This document shows, piece after piece, positions 27,445-37,101 of a DNA stretch of 64,000 nucleotides. Every line of letters begins with the position of its first letter. The first letter of the stretch is position 1. The stretch lies in the NCBI GenBank assembly GCA_029834535.1, contig JAQMWT010000191.1:1-64000 (forward strand), in the 5' to 3' direction. The position numbers and the translations under genes were made by a program. The DNA is from Chrysophaeum taylorii. Its lineage: Eukaryota; Sar; Pelagophyceae; Pelagomonadales; Pelagomonadaceae. The notes beneath the pieces are model-generated. The model ran no database searches. It was not told where the DNA came from and saw nothing but the letters and a program-made list of their open reading frames with translations.

Positions 27445-28287
27445 TTACGCCGCGTAACGACGCCGAGCCGCGTCGTAGAGCTGGATGTCCCAGACGTTTT
27501 CATGTTGGAGTTTAAGTCGGACGTCGGGCGGGATGGTCGCATTGGTGGGCTTGGTGTTCTGGCTGCCGTGGGTGATGCGCGTACGAACCATCGCGCGCGC
27601 GAACGGTTCGCGGTCGGCTTCTTCCAATCCGAGGGCGGCCGCGAGCGCGCGGGCGGATTGTTCTGCCAATTCAAGGATGTAAACGACGTCGAACTTGGCG
27701 AGGATATCGATGGCCTGGCGCGCGTCGTTGGGCCCCAGTCGGCGCCGGTGCGCGCAAGCCCCGGCCTCCATCGTCTCGGCCGACCTGTCGCAGGAAAGAC
27801 TCGAACCGTCGCACGCGCCGCACCGCGCGGTGAGTCGTCGCGTGTAGTAGTTCGGGATGTACCCCCCGGCGCCGAACTTGCATCCCCGGAGGCTCGGGAG
27901 CATCCACCTCCGCCACCGCTCCGCGCTGTTCTCGTGGCTCTTGCTGCCCGCGCCCTTGTACCAGTACTCGGACTCGTGCCGCCCCAGCGGCTCGCGCAGA
28001 TGCGTCACCAGCACGGCGCGACTTGCGAGCGGCAGGCAGTTCATGTTGAGCGCGAACTGCTCCGCGACCACGACATCGATCTTCACCCAACCGCGCAATA
28101 CGTTGCACAAGGTCGAACTCCCGGCCTTGCGCATCCGCATCAACACGGCGGACCGCGCCAAGGGTCGCAGTGGCACCCACGGCACCGTCACCCGCGTTCC
28201 CCCGCAAATGTGGATGCGGTTGGTGACGTTGCTCGTGTTAGCGAACCCGTGTGCTCTGAAGATGATCAGGAGCAGCACCAGCAGCAT
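27445..28287 (-). CDS. Sulfotransferase-family protein, secreted or Golgi
   Basis: I start at the ATG at 28287 because it begins a signal or anchor segment 'MLLVLLLIIFRAHGFA'; an upstream ATG at 28371 adds 28 residues. The mature part shows the PAPS-binding landmarks of carbohydrate sulfotransferases: the 5'-phosphosulfate loop 'LMRMRKAGSSTLCNVLRG' and the 3'-phosphate segment 'LVTHLREPLGRHESEYWY'. Cysteines such as in 'RCGACDGSSLSC' suggest a luminal, disulfide-bonded protein. The family moves sulfate from PAPS to glycans or proteins; algae of this kind make sulfated polysaccharides. The protein is 280 residues, normal to slightly short. The acceptor cannot be inferred. Confidence 0.8.
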   Translation of the reverse strand: MLLVLLLIIFRAHGFANTSNVTNRIHICGGTRVTVPWVPLRPLARSAVLMRMRKAGSSTLCNVLRGWVKIDVVVAEQFALNMNCLPLASRAVLVTHLREPLGRHESEYWYKGAGSKSHENSAERWRRWMLPSLRGCKFGAGGYIPNYYTRRLTARCGACDGSSLSCDRSAETMEAGACAHRRRLGPNDARQAIDILAKFDVVYILELAEQSARALAAALGLEEADREPFARAMVRTRITHGSQNTKPTNATIPPDVRLKLQHENVWDIQLYDAARRRYAA

Positions 28288-28744
28288 TTTTGCACACCAA
28301 CCAGCAGTACCCTGAGTGAACGAACTTACGAACGAACGAATGGGGGGGACAATGACAACGGCAATCATCATGGCTGCCGAATAAGTGACTCCCTACGTCC
28401 TTCCTTCCGTCCGTTCGTCCGTCCATATTGGCTGGTGGGCGCTGGCGCCAGGCGCACGGAGCCGCGGCCAGTGCGGAGTGCCCCGTGTTGAGTGAAGTAG
28501 GATCACCACTTTAAGAAGCATAAACCGGAGGGAGGAGAGAAGAGAAGAGAAGAGAATAGAAGGGAGTGGGGATGAAAACTACTACTACGACGGCAAGAAG
28601 CACCTCCCAAAAACGAGAGCCCGAATAAAGAGAAAGGCCTTTCCGCCGCCGAAAGGACAGGAGGTGCAGAGGGCAGGAAATGAGCAGCGCACAGGACAGA
28701 GGCAGGGAAGGAAGATGATGTCAAAGGAAGAAGGTTCCTGGGTC
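28288..28744. other. Intergenic stretch, purine-rich
   Basis: Sulfotransferase 5' side and lipase 3' side. It contains a GGAAG/AGAGAAGA-rich purine tract near 28530-28565. No gene is seen. Confidence 0.5.
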
Positions 28745-30175
28745 CTAAATAAGGTTGCTTTCTGCCTTGTAATGGTCGGAGTAGAAGGAAACACCATTGC
28801 GGTTGTCCGTGAGCTTATTTTCTCGGAAGAACAAGTCGAAGGCGTCCGTTATCGTGAGCTTGGGACTTTGCGCGTCATCGCTAGCATCTCCCAAAGCGAC
28901 TCGGAGCCGGTCGACGTAAGACCACGTGTAGTGCGTCGCGATGCCGGTGGAAAAGAGGGTGGAGACGACCTCGCCTTTTCGGCCGTCGACGTCGGGGTAA
29001 TCGATACCAAACGAGGGGATAGGGTTTGTTTCTGAAGGTCCGAGGACGACCCTGGAGCCGACGTGCGTGTACCGTCGCATCCCCGCGACTATCGACAACA
29101 AGGGCAGCGTGGGGACGATGTCGTCGTTGCTCACGAACCGGACGTGGCGCAGTTTGCCCCCGGCCTCGGCTTCCTGATGGAGGCGACGAAAATCGACGTC
29201 GCCGACGCGGGACGAGGCGAACGACATCACGGTCACGGGGCTAGACGGAAACCATTCGCGCACCTCGTCGTCGTAGGCAAGCAAAACTCCACAGATTGTC
29301 GCGAGGGCGGCCCCGCGCGAATGCCCTATCACCGACAACGAATACTCGCCCTTGTTTTTGAGGCGTTGCTCGTCTGCCGTTTCTGGGTTAAATCCGACGA
29401 ATTCGTCGAAAAGTATCTTCTTGATCTCATCAATCAACGCCATTTCGTCTTTTTTTTCGACCAGAGTGTCGAGGTAACCTCGGTGGAGTCGCATCTTACG
29501 GCCATCGGGCAGTTCGTGCACTTTCATGCGCGTGTCCATGTTGTTGATCCAATCGCCCCGTATCTGACTCCCGCGGAACAGGATCGTCACACTCTTGCGA
29601 TCGTTGTCGACAACGACGGCGAAGACGCCGTTGGGGTTGCGGTCCTCGACCTGAATGTACGCGATCTCCGCGTTTTGATAATTTTCTTCTTCGAAATGGT
29701 ACAACCACCGCCGTTGCATCCGGGTTTCGGCAGATCCAAGCTCCTGCGCGCCGTTGGCAAGCGCGAACCGCAGCAGCCGCCCCTGCAAGAACGAATTGAG
29801 GTCCTTCAGCGGGAACCCCCGCCCCGGGTTGAAGTTGCTCCTGCTGAAGAACTTTGCCTGCGTCTCGTTTCGCAGCTCCGCGATATCTTCGGCCGTGAAT
29901 TCCCCAAAGGGCTTAGAGTTGCGGCCCGGCAAGTAGGTGATGAGGTTCATCAGCACACACCCGCCGAGTGCGTCAATCGCGGTCGATAGCAGCGTCGCGT
30001 CGGAAACCGTAGTTTGGTGTCGTTGGTGTTGTTCAAGGGCCTCGTGTTGAATGTCCATTATCGCGCGTCGCGCGAGGCGGCGGCCTTTCTGCTTCGGCGC
30101 CGCCAGAGACGGTGGGGGCCGGAACCCCGCCGTCGCCGCGACGTATGCGCACGCAACCAACCACACTCGACACAT
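28745..30175 (-). CDS. Lipase class 3 family protein
   Basis: The chosen ATG at 30175 gives 476 residues and a leader 'MCRVWLVACAYVAATAGFRP': a hydrophobic core, then A-T-A followed by G-F. This resembles a stramenopile plastid or secretory signal with Phe close to the cleavage site. The frame is open to 30373 but runs through a (TTG)n-coded polyglutamine. The catalytic core has 'AVVVDNDRKSVTILFRGSQI', the nucleophile elbow 'VIGHSRGAALATIC' (GHSRG), the acid region 'VRFVSNDDIVPTLPL' and a late His ('IATHYTWSYVDRL'). Class-3 lipases hydrolyse acylglycerols or galactolipids. Upstream, at 30283-30359, is a 20-bp perfect inverted repeat. Confidence 0.88.
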   Translation of the reverse strand: MCRVWLVACAYVAATAGFRPPPSLAAPKQKGRRLARRAIMDIQHEALEQHQRHQTTVSDATLLSTAIDALGGCVLMNLITYLPGRNSKPFGEFTAEDIAELRNETQAKFFSRSNFNPGRGFPLKDLNSFLQGRLLRFALANGAQELGSAETRMQRRWLYHFEEENYQNAEIAYIQVEDRNPNGVFAVVVDNDRKSVTILFRGSQIRGDWINNMDTRMKVHELPDGRKMRLHRGYLDTLVEKKDEMALIDEIKKILFDEFVGFNPETADEQRLKNKGEYSLSVIGHSRGAALATICGVLLAYDDEVREWFPSSPVTVMSFASSRVGDVDFRRLHQEAEAGGKLRHVRFVSNDDIVPTLPLLSIVAGMRRYTHVGSRVVLGPSETNPIPSFGIDYPDVDGRKGEVVSTLFSTGIATHYTWSYVDRLRVALGDASDDAQSPKLTITDAFDLFFRENKLTDNRNGVSFYSDHYKAESNLI

Positions 30176-30282
30176 CTGTTGTTGTTGTTGTTGTTGATTT
30201 TTGGTTGTTTTGTTGCTTCTTGTTTTTCGACTGCTTTCGAACTGCTGCCTCAGAAAGAGGGTATATCCTATTAAAAGCCACC

Positions 30283-30359
30283 AACGGATCCTAAATGCAA
30301 CTCTTGGTATGTTTGATATACGTAATGGCTCTGTCAAAAAGTTGCATTTAGGATCCGTT
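30283..30359. repeat. Perfect 20-bp inverted repeat with 37-bp spacer
   Basis: 'AACGGATCCTAAATGCAACT' at 30283-30302 has its exact complement at 30340-30359. The arms could form a strong hairpin or be the ends of a tiny MITE. It lies about 110 bp upstream of the lipase start. Confidence 0.9.
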
Positions 30360-30988
30360 CGAGTCTGTAGCACTTCTGCACATAATTATTAAGACGTGCA
30401 CTTTGGTTGAAGTGGTGGGGAAGCGACATTTGTCGTCGTCGTCGCTTGCGTGGTGGCCAACCACTACAGCATGTGCGGAGGCCGTCATGCTCGCAGTGGT
30501 CCTCACCCCCCGCTGGTCGGCGACCGGGCGACTTCGTGACGAGGGTGGTAAGGGTTTTTTTTCGAAGGTCGATTCCTAATGGGAGGGGTCTGTGCGAGCG
30601 AAGGGGGGCGCGTTGCGTTGAGGGGTTCTGGTGGATTGCGTGAAGAAGGGGTTTTAGTTACAAATCGACTGCTTCAAGGGGGGGGGCACGGATGCTGAGG
30701 GGCCCTGGTGGATTGCGTGAAGACGTGAAGGACGCCGGAAAGGCGAAGGTATACCGTTCAGGGGCTCTGGGAAGACTTGAGGGACGCCTTAAAGATGGGG
30801 CCTAGTCGGGGCCATCGCCGGGGTGACGAGGGTTTTTCAAGAGTCGACTCGAGTTTCTAGCGAGGAGTGTAATAATAAGCCGCCGCCGCCGCCGCAGGAG
30901 GATCGAAACAGCTGTGTCGGAAAAAACCAAAAGAGGCGTTATTTCGACGTGCGGCGGGTAAGGGATAAAGTTGGCAGACGTCACGAAG
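30360..30988. other. 630-bp G-rich intergenic stretch
   Basis: The phrase 'CTGGTGGATTGCGTGAAGA' appears twice, near 30628 and 30706, in a G-rich context with 'AGGGACGCC'-like echoes. No gene is seen. The last part is presumably the promoter of the next gene. Confidence 0.5.
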
Positions 30989-31951
30989 ATGGCGAAGGCT
31001 TTTGTTCTGGGGGCGGCGGTGGTGATTAGCCGGAGCGCGTGGGGCTTTGTCGGGCCGGGCAGCGAGCGAGGGCCGTGGCGGCCGCGGAGCCAGATGCTCG
31101 ACACGGACGCTCTGATCGAAGAGCTCGCCGCCACGGCTCCGTTTAATCTACCAGCAAAAGTGAGCCAAGAAGCCGTGATGAGGACTGTCGGGCGGCCGCA
31201 GTTCTTCCTGCGCATCGCCGAGCTGTGCGACGAGGCTGACGGTGCGACGCGGGAGAGGTACAAAGCCCTCGCTGACAACCTCAGCAACACGCTGAGCGCC
31301 GTGGTCGAGCGGACGGAATCGAAGCTCGAGGACGCGTCGCAGCGCCTCGCCGGTATGGTCGCTGCCGCGAGCGAGGAAGACGGCGAGTTTCTGATGCCTT
31401 TGAGCCCCGACAAGCGCCAAGCCCTCAAAGAGGCGGTAGAGGCGGCGGAGGTCGACGAGCCGGTTCTCTCGACGCTGAGCGCCGTCGCGAAGAAAGCCGA
31501 AACAGATGGCATGGACGGCGTTGTGGCTATTTTGCGCAAGGTCTTGCAGTTGTACGCGGCCAAAGCCCTCGCCTTTGACCCCACGGCCGTCCAGGACTCG
31601 TTTTTCTTCAGCACCCAACGGGACCAACCTCCCCGGGACGCGCCCGAGATCCACCCCGACTACGTCGGCGCGATCGACACTTACAATCAACTCCTAGAGG
31701 CCGACGCCGACGACTGGGACGCGATTCTCCAGCGTCAAGACGATTCTCTCAAGAAGTCGTCGCTCCTCGCTATCGTCCAGGCCCAGATCGAAAGGGTCGT
31801 CCTGCTCGAGGAAAACGGGAGCTTTGCCCAGCGCGTACAGGCTGAATTTCTGCGGGAGCTCGTGACGCGCGTCGAGGCTAACATGCCCTCCGATGACGAT
31901 GAGGAGGGGGCCCCGGCGGATATTGTCTCGGCGATACTCAATGATCCCTAG
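30989..31951 (+). CDS. Probable plastid-targeted protein, function unknown
   Basis: The ATG at 30989 gives 320 residues starting 'MAKAFVLGAAVVISRSAWGF', then 'VGPGSERG'. That is a signal peptide ending S-A-W-G|F-V-G-P, close to the ASAFAP-type motif of stramenopile plastid preproteins, followed by a short Arg/Pro/Ser-rich transit-like stretch. The mature protein is acidic and alpha-helical. It has 'LADNLSNTLSAVVERTESKL', 'LKEAVEAAEVDEPVLSTLSA' and a late 'LLAIVQAQIERVVLLEENGS', the appearance of the helical uncharacterised chloroplast proteins found in algae and plants. The final residues are 'IVSAILNDP'. No catalytic motif is seen. Confidence 0.75.
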   Translation: MAKAFVLGAAVVISRSAWGFVGPGSERGPWRPRSQMLDTDALIEELAATAPFNLPAKVSQEAVMRTVGRPQFFLRIAELCDEADGATRERYKALADNLSNTLSAVVERTESKLEDASQRLAGMVAAASEEDGEFLMPLSPDKRQALKEAVEAAEVDEPVLSTLSAVAKKAETDGMDGVVAILRKVLQLYAAKALAFDPTAVQDSFFFSTQRDQPPRDAPEIHPDYVGAIDTYNQLLEADADDWDAILQRQDDSLKKSSLLAIVQAQIERVVLLEENGSFAQRVQAEFLRELVTRVEANMPSDDDEEGAPADIVSAILNDP

Positions 31952-34512
31952 TCCGATCACCACCAATATTGTGTATCTTCTTCGTAGAATTTATTCTCTC
32001 TTGGACGCGGGAGCAGAGAAAAAAGGTATGTGTTATAACGAGAAATCCCCCTTCTCACCTTCTGCTGCGTCGCTCCCATGCTCTGGCTCCGATGCCTCGG
32101 GAGAGGTCTGAAGTTCGTTAGTTCACCTTCTGCTGCTCTCTGGATCGACTGACCGCCGCCGCGTGACTTTGTTCGGTATCAAGAAGATCCTGGGAAATTT
32201 GGCGCGCGCCCTCGGCTCTGGTTCAATGCCGCGTTCGAAGCAGGGAGGGCGATCGGTGCTACTACGCTCTAAATCCCGTTTGCTGTAGCAACACCGCGAA
32301 AAGCGGCCGAGTGGCGGTGCTGCAAGGTTGGCACTAAAGCTTCATTTCGGCACGATCTTTGGGAGTGTTCTGTGGCTCTCTGTCCGTGTGGACCGAATAG
32401 GCCTCCCCGACCTATTGAGCGGCATATAAGTTTAAACGACCGGTGATGGATTCGCAGTTGGCAAAATCATCTCGTTGGTCGCGGAGTTTCCATTTGCACG
32501 TCGAAGAAGTATATTATCAAGTGTGAGCTCGCGGAGGATGTGGACGCGACGATAGGAGCAAAATCTCGGCGTCGAAAAGCACTTGCTACCCACTCTCTTT
32601 TCATGACGAAAGCAATTATTGCCTTGCGCACACTACACCGCCAACATATATAATAATCCAGACGGCTCACGCACGAACCTAAAAACCCTGCTCGGGCCGC
32701 GGTTGGCTCTGCTCGCGCACTCAAAGTCGCCGACACTTTCGTGCATCTGCATTTGGCACTTCAACTTCTGCGTGTCGTCTGCGGCTCTGTCTCAACCAAG
32801 TTTGCCGCTGCGAGTCGTGTGTGTGCGAAACCGTCGTCTGCGCGCGAGTGTTATCTCTAAGCGTTCCGTCGCACAAAACTACCCGCCATACGGAGACAGC
32901 GGTCGCTACGAGTTTTCAAGAATGTGGTGGACAGTACTAACAAGTACTGTCGGGCATCTTGGATAATTTTCAACGCATCTTTCAGTCCTTCGGGAATCTG
33001 CCGACCATCGACTCAACAGGCATTACGCCCGCGTCTGCTGGTCGCCGGGTCGTCTGCTTTACGGCGCGACAGACAAGAGCAGGCGCAGGCGGAATCTGAG
33101 GGTCGTGCACATACGTCGTCTGTAGGTTCCTTTGGTCCGCTCGCGCGTCGTAAAGGTCGCCGACGCGGCCTTTAGGTGTGTTGAGCTCTTCAGGAGGTTA
33201 ATAAGCTTTTCTGGACGGTCTTGCTCGCGGAATCTGCCCACTGACGCGAGGTGATTTCGATTTTGAAAGCCCGCTGCTACATCATGGTACGCTTCGCGAC
33301 TCGCTTCTCGCCAAGAAGTGTCATCGCGTCCCGCCCTAGTCATCAACGGGGCTTAATAGGGCCGCCGCCTACACGCAGAGGCTGTAGATCCTTCGAGAGC
33401 GACGTCTGTCTCTGCTCGCGGCACCACTCAATGCCGCCGCCGGTGTCGATGTTGCGCGCAGCGCTTAGCGCCAAGGTTACGACAATTTTTGGTGCAGCGC
33501 GAGGCGATTCGTGCGGCCCAGCTCGAGACCAACGTCATGGTCTTGTACGCATTATTCCACTCACACATTTTCCCGCGTCCTCTCGCGTCGAGCAGTCGGC
33601 TATGAAATTGCCTTCCAAATTTAGCAGTCGCTCATGACAAACACCTGTGATAACTCAAACTCGAGGCCGATTATCTGGGGCTCCGTTCCCCAAAATGCAT
33701 GGGCCCGCGCGAGGATTCAGCACAATACGATGTTCTTCCTCCCCGACGCGAAAACGGGGTGCTCGACCGAGCCGGGATCGGACGCGAGCTCGAAGACTTA
33801 TTTCTTCAGTGGTGTGTCCCTAGGCATCCTCGATGGCAGCGACCAGATTTTGTTCGTCCGACTGGATATCAAGCAGGATGCCCGCACGCCGACAGCGAAA
33901 GACATAATAACACGGTGCTCCGTCGAGACTTCATCACAGAGCGATGATTTGAGTGCCGTCGTGACACCGGTAACCCACACGACGAGTGCGTGTGCCACCA
34001 AATACGCCGACGAGAACCTGACATTGCTGCAACCGGCTGCACCGTCCTGTTTTGTCAGCGGCTCGATCGATCGAACCCAAGTTTTTGGCGCCGCCAAGCA
34101 TCCTCCATTCACTAACTAACTAACTTCAGACCTCTCCCGAGCATGGGAGCCAGGCCGGACCGACAGGAGCCAGTCCGGAATCACGGGCCTGTAGACGAGG
34201 GGCGCCGAAAGGTGGGTCGGCGGAGAGTGATCATCAAGCTTGTCGCCATGCGACGAGGAGACCGCGATGTGACTGACAACCAACTCGTCGATAACCTTCC
34301 GTCTGCGCCCCGCGACCATCCCCCGTCCCACTGCGAACGTTCCGGCTGCCAACCGGCCCGCCCGGATCCTCCATTGTCGGCCAACAACCGTAACCCCTGT
34401 TTTCGGACAAAACTTCCCGTTGCGCGACAACGACAAACCGTTGTTTTTTTTGTGAACAACAACGTCATACGATTTGTGTGGTGAGAATCCACCAATCATC
34501 ATCGACCAATCA
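31952..34512. other. 2.5-kb stretch without a confident gene
   Basis: The sequence has weaker GC bias and many short frames. Protein-like patches on the plus strand include 'ILDNFQRIFQSFGNLPTIDS' near 32960 and 'QREAIRAAQLETNVMVLYAL' near 33500, in different frames. An open frame of 161 codons at 33634-34119 is Ser/Thr-rich and unrecognised. A 45-bp sequence at about 34137-34182 recurs at 52734-52780, beside the Gypsy element. Decayed repeat DNA is the best reading. Confidence 0.45.
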
Positions 34513-37041
34513 ATGGGGACGACGACGACGACGACGACGACGACGAAGAAGACCTTGGGGACGCTGTTGGTACGCGGCGCGACGTGCGGGGTGCTGGTGT
34601 ATCTCGGGGCGGTGGGTCACCGGTGGTTCTCCGAGTCGTCGTACGTGAGCGAACCGAATTTTGGAAAATGGAAAACATGTTCTGGATACACGAAGAAGGA
34701 GTTTGTCGGGGTAGCGATGATGAGCTTCGGGTGGCCGTTCGCGTGGGCGATGGGGGTGAGCTTTTCGATCGGTGTGAGCAAGGTGGATGTGTCCGAAGCG
34801 GGAAAAGCGGTGGTCTTCGCGGGGCTCGTGGCGCTGTGCGTCGCGGCAGCGGTCAGGAGCTTCGCGGACGGGCGGGACGTGCTGCGGTGCGGCGTCGTCG
34901 CGTGCTACAAGGTGAACGGAACTCACGCGAAACCTGCGTACAAGGTGGTCGTGGGCATGATCGCCTTCTTCGCGTCCGTCGCGGCGACCGTCTTGGAGCT
35001 CCGGCTCCTGGCGGGGTGCGCGGGGAGGGTCCTTTTTTACCGCGACGAACGATCGTCGCGGGACGCGCCACTCGCGCGACCGTTGCTGCGTTGCCGCGAC
35101 GACGAAGAAGAAGGAAGCTCGAACTCGTCTTCCGTGGTTGCTGCTGCTGAAGTCGTCGACAAAAGAAAGAATACGCCGCGGCGCGTCTTGGCGGGCAGCT
35201 TTGGGCTTATCGCGACGCTCGTCTGCCTCTTGTTCTTATCCGCGACGCTCCCGAACAGCTTCACCGAATTCAATAGTGCCGGCATCAAGTCGTGGGCCGC
35301 CACCCACCGCCAAACTGGGGACATGCCGGAGGGCGAGGGGAAGGACCGCGCGCTTCTCCGGACGTTGTATTTGCGCGTCAACAACGAGTTAGTCTTGAAG
35401 TTTTTTCCCGACGTTTGCATATTCTACGGCTTTCTCGCGGCTCTCGCGCTCCTGGGAACGGCCGCGCGTCTGTTTCCCGAGTTTGGACGCGCCCTGAACT
35501 ACCGCTTCCCGATCCCGGGCCCCTTCGAAATCAAGCTGACCTTCCCTCCAGCGACGGCAGCGTCGTCGCGAGCGTTCTGCCTCGCCGTGGGCAGGCCGCG
35601 GCGGGGCGACGTCAAGGCACTCCCCTCCAGGGAAATGACGATATTTTCCGTTGGTGGGGGGGTCTCGAGTCTCGGCGCTACCGTCGTGCTGGAGCTGTGG
35701 GCGGTCATGATGGCCCTCGAAGCCCGGTACTGGTTCATCGACCATCGATACGACCATTCGAATGGTCAGACGAACGCCGAGATCCGCGCTCGAGGCTTCG
35801 GCCAGCTCGCCAACGCGTGTCTCGGGCTCTTGCTGTTGCCAGTCTCGAAGCACTCGGCGCTCACCCAAGTGTTTGGAATCGCCTGGGAGCAAGCGCTCTG
35901 GGCGCACGTGTGGCTCGGATACGCAACGCTCGTTCTCTTCGTCGCTCACGCGGTCTCGTGGTGGACCGTCTACCATCAACAGCATATCTTTCCCAACGAC
36001 GTCCTCGAGGTCCCGGGGTACTTCCCGTTGAACGGCTTCCCAAAGAGCCGCGGGCGGTGCTCGGACAACTGGACGATCCCCCTCGCGACGATCGCGGTGT
36101 TTGTCGCGCTCTTCGCGATGGGCGTTCTCGCTCATTTTCAAGTCCGTCGCGCCCGCTTCGAGGTCTTCTACTACGCCCATCACTGGTTTCTCGCGATCTA
36201 CGCTGCCGCTCTCTGGCACGCCGCGAGCTGCTGGTACTTTGTTCTCGGTGGCCTCACCCACTACGTCTTCGACCACGCCTTCCGCACGCGCAACGCCGCC
36301 GCTCGCTGGCGAGTGGCGTCGTGCGAACCCGGTCCGGCAAACACGACGCACCTCGAACTCTCTTCCGGCGAAGGCGCCGTCTTTCCGTACGAGGCTGGCC
36401 AGTACGCGTTCCTCTGCATCCACGAGATTTCCCCGCTTCAGTGGCACCCGTTCACCCTCAGCGCCGCGCCTTCAGACGCCCGCAGACTCGACCGCCTCGC
36501 GTTCGACGTCAAGGCCGTCGGAAACTTCACCAAAACGCTCCGGGAACTTGCGTCCACCGACCTCACCGTAGCCGTCGACGGCCCGCACGGCGCGCCCCCC
36601 GACCTCTCGCGCCACGACGCCATCCTCCTCGTCGCCGGCGGCATTGGGATCACGCCAGTCCACAGCATCTTCCGCGAGCTCCGGATCCGGGGCTGCTCGA
36701 GCGCCGTCACCCTGGTCTGGATCCTCCGCACCGTCGAGCCCCTCGCCCTCTTCCAGACCTCCTTCGTGCGCCTCCCGCCGAACTTCACCGTCCGCCTCTT
36801 CGTCACCGCGGACGACCCGCCCGCCCTCTCCAACGCCGCCGCCACCACCACCATCACCCTTGAGACGGGCCGTCGCCCCGACGTCGGCGACCTCGTCGAC
36901 GCATTCGCCCAAGACTCCAAGACCCACCTCCGCGCGGCTCCCGCCGTCTTCGTCTGCGGCCCCAAGTCCATGGTGTCCGCCGCGAGCGACGCGGCCATCT
37001 CGAACAACCTCCACTTCCACGCCGAGATCTTCGAGTTCTAA
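34513..37041 (+). CDS. NADPH oxidase / ferric-reductase-type transmembrane flavocytochrome
   Basis: The ATG at 34513 yields 842 residues after a (ACG)n-coded Thr run. Residues about 20-360 hold several hydrophobic helices of an extra N-terminal membrane region. Residues about 370-620 form the ferric reductase-like transmembrane domain with the haem His pairs, in 'WAHVWLGYATLVLFVAHAVS' and 'YYAHHWFLAIYAAALWHAAS'. The cytosolic part has the FAD motif 'HPFTLSAAPSDARR', an NADPH pyrophosphate loop 'LLVAGGIGITPVHSIF' and 'VFVCGPKSMVSAA', ending in 'HFHAEIFEF' as in NOX/FRE proteins. It should pass electrons from NADPH across a membrane to O2 or Fe(III). No EF hands are seen. The sequence alone does not separate NOX from iron reductase. 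Confidence 0.92.
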   Translation: MGTTTTTTTTTKKTLGTLLVRGATCGVLVYLGAVGHRWFSESSYVSEPNFGKWKTCSGYTKKEFVGVAMMSFGWPFAWAMGVSFSIGVSKVDVSEAGKAVVFAGLVALCVAAAVRSFADGRDVLRCGVVACYKVNGTHAKPAYKVVVGMIAFFASVAATVLELRLLAGCAGRVLFYRDERSSRDAPLARPLLRCRDDEEEGSSNSSSVVAAAEVVDKRKNTPRRVLAGSFGLIATLVCLLFLSATLPNSFTEFNSAGIKSWAATHRQTGDMPEGEGKDRALLRTLYLRVNNELVLKFFPDVCIFYGFLAALALLGTAARLFPEFGRALNYRFPIPGPFEIKLTFPPATAASSRAFCLAVGRPRRGDVKALPSREMTIFSVGGGVSSLGATVVLELWAVMMALEARYWFIDHRYDHSNGQTNAEIRARGFGQLANACLGLLLLPVSKHSALTQVFGIAWEQALWAHVWLGYATLVLFVAHAVSWWTVYHQQHIFPNDVLEVPGYFPLNGFPKSRGRCSDNWTIPLATIAVFVALFAMGVLAHFQVRRARFEVFYYAHHWFLAIYAAALWHAASCWYFVLGGLTHYVFDHAFRTRNAAARWRVASCEPGPANTTHLELSSGEGAVFPYEAGQYAFLCIHEISPLQWHPFTLSAAPSDARRLDRLAFDVKAVGNFTKTLRELASTDLTVAVDGPHGAPPDLSRHDAILLVAGGIGITPVHSIFRELRIRGCSSAVTLVWILRTVEPLALFQTSFVRLPPNFTVRLFVTADDPPALSNAAATTTITLETGRRPDVGDLVDAFAQDSKTHLRAAPAVFVCGPKSMVSAASDAAISNNLHFHAEIFEF

Positions 37042-37101
37042 TAATAATAAGTCTTAAAAAGAAGGTATGTATCCCCTAAATTTTTTTTATGCCACAGCGA
37101 G

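Noticed and set aside
27106-28491. 461-codon plus-strand frame opposite the sulfotransferase gene
   Set aside because: It starts in simple repeats and is antisense to the PAPS-binding motifs. No domain is seen.
35292-36863. 523-codon plus-strand frame within the NOX/FRE gene
   Set aside because: It is very rich in Arg, Pro and Ser, in the wrong frame for the clear FAD/NADPH motifs; a shadow frame.
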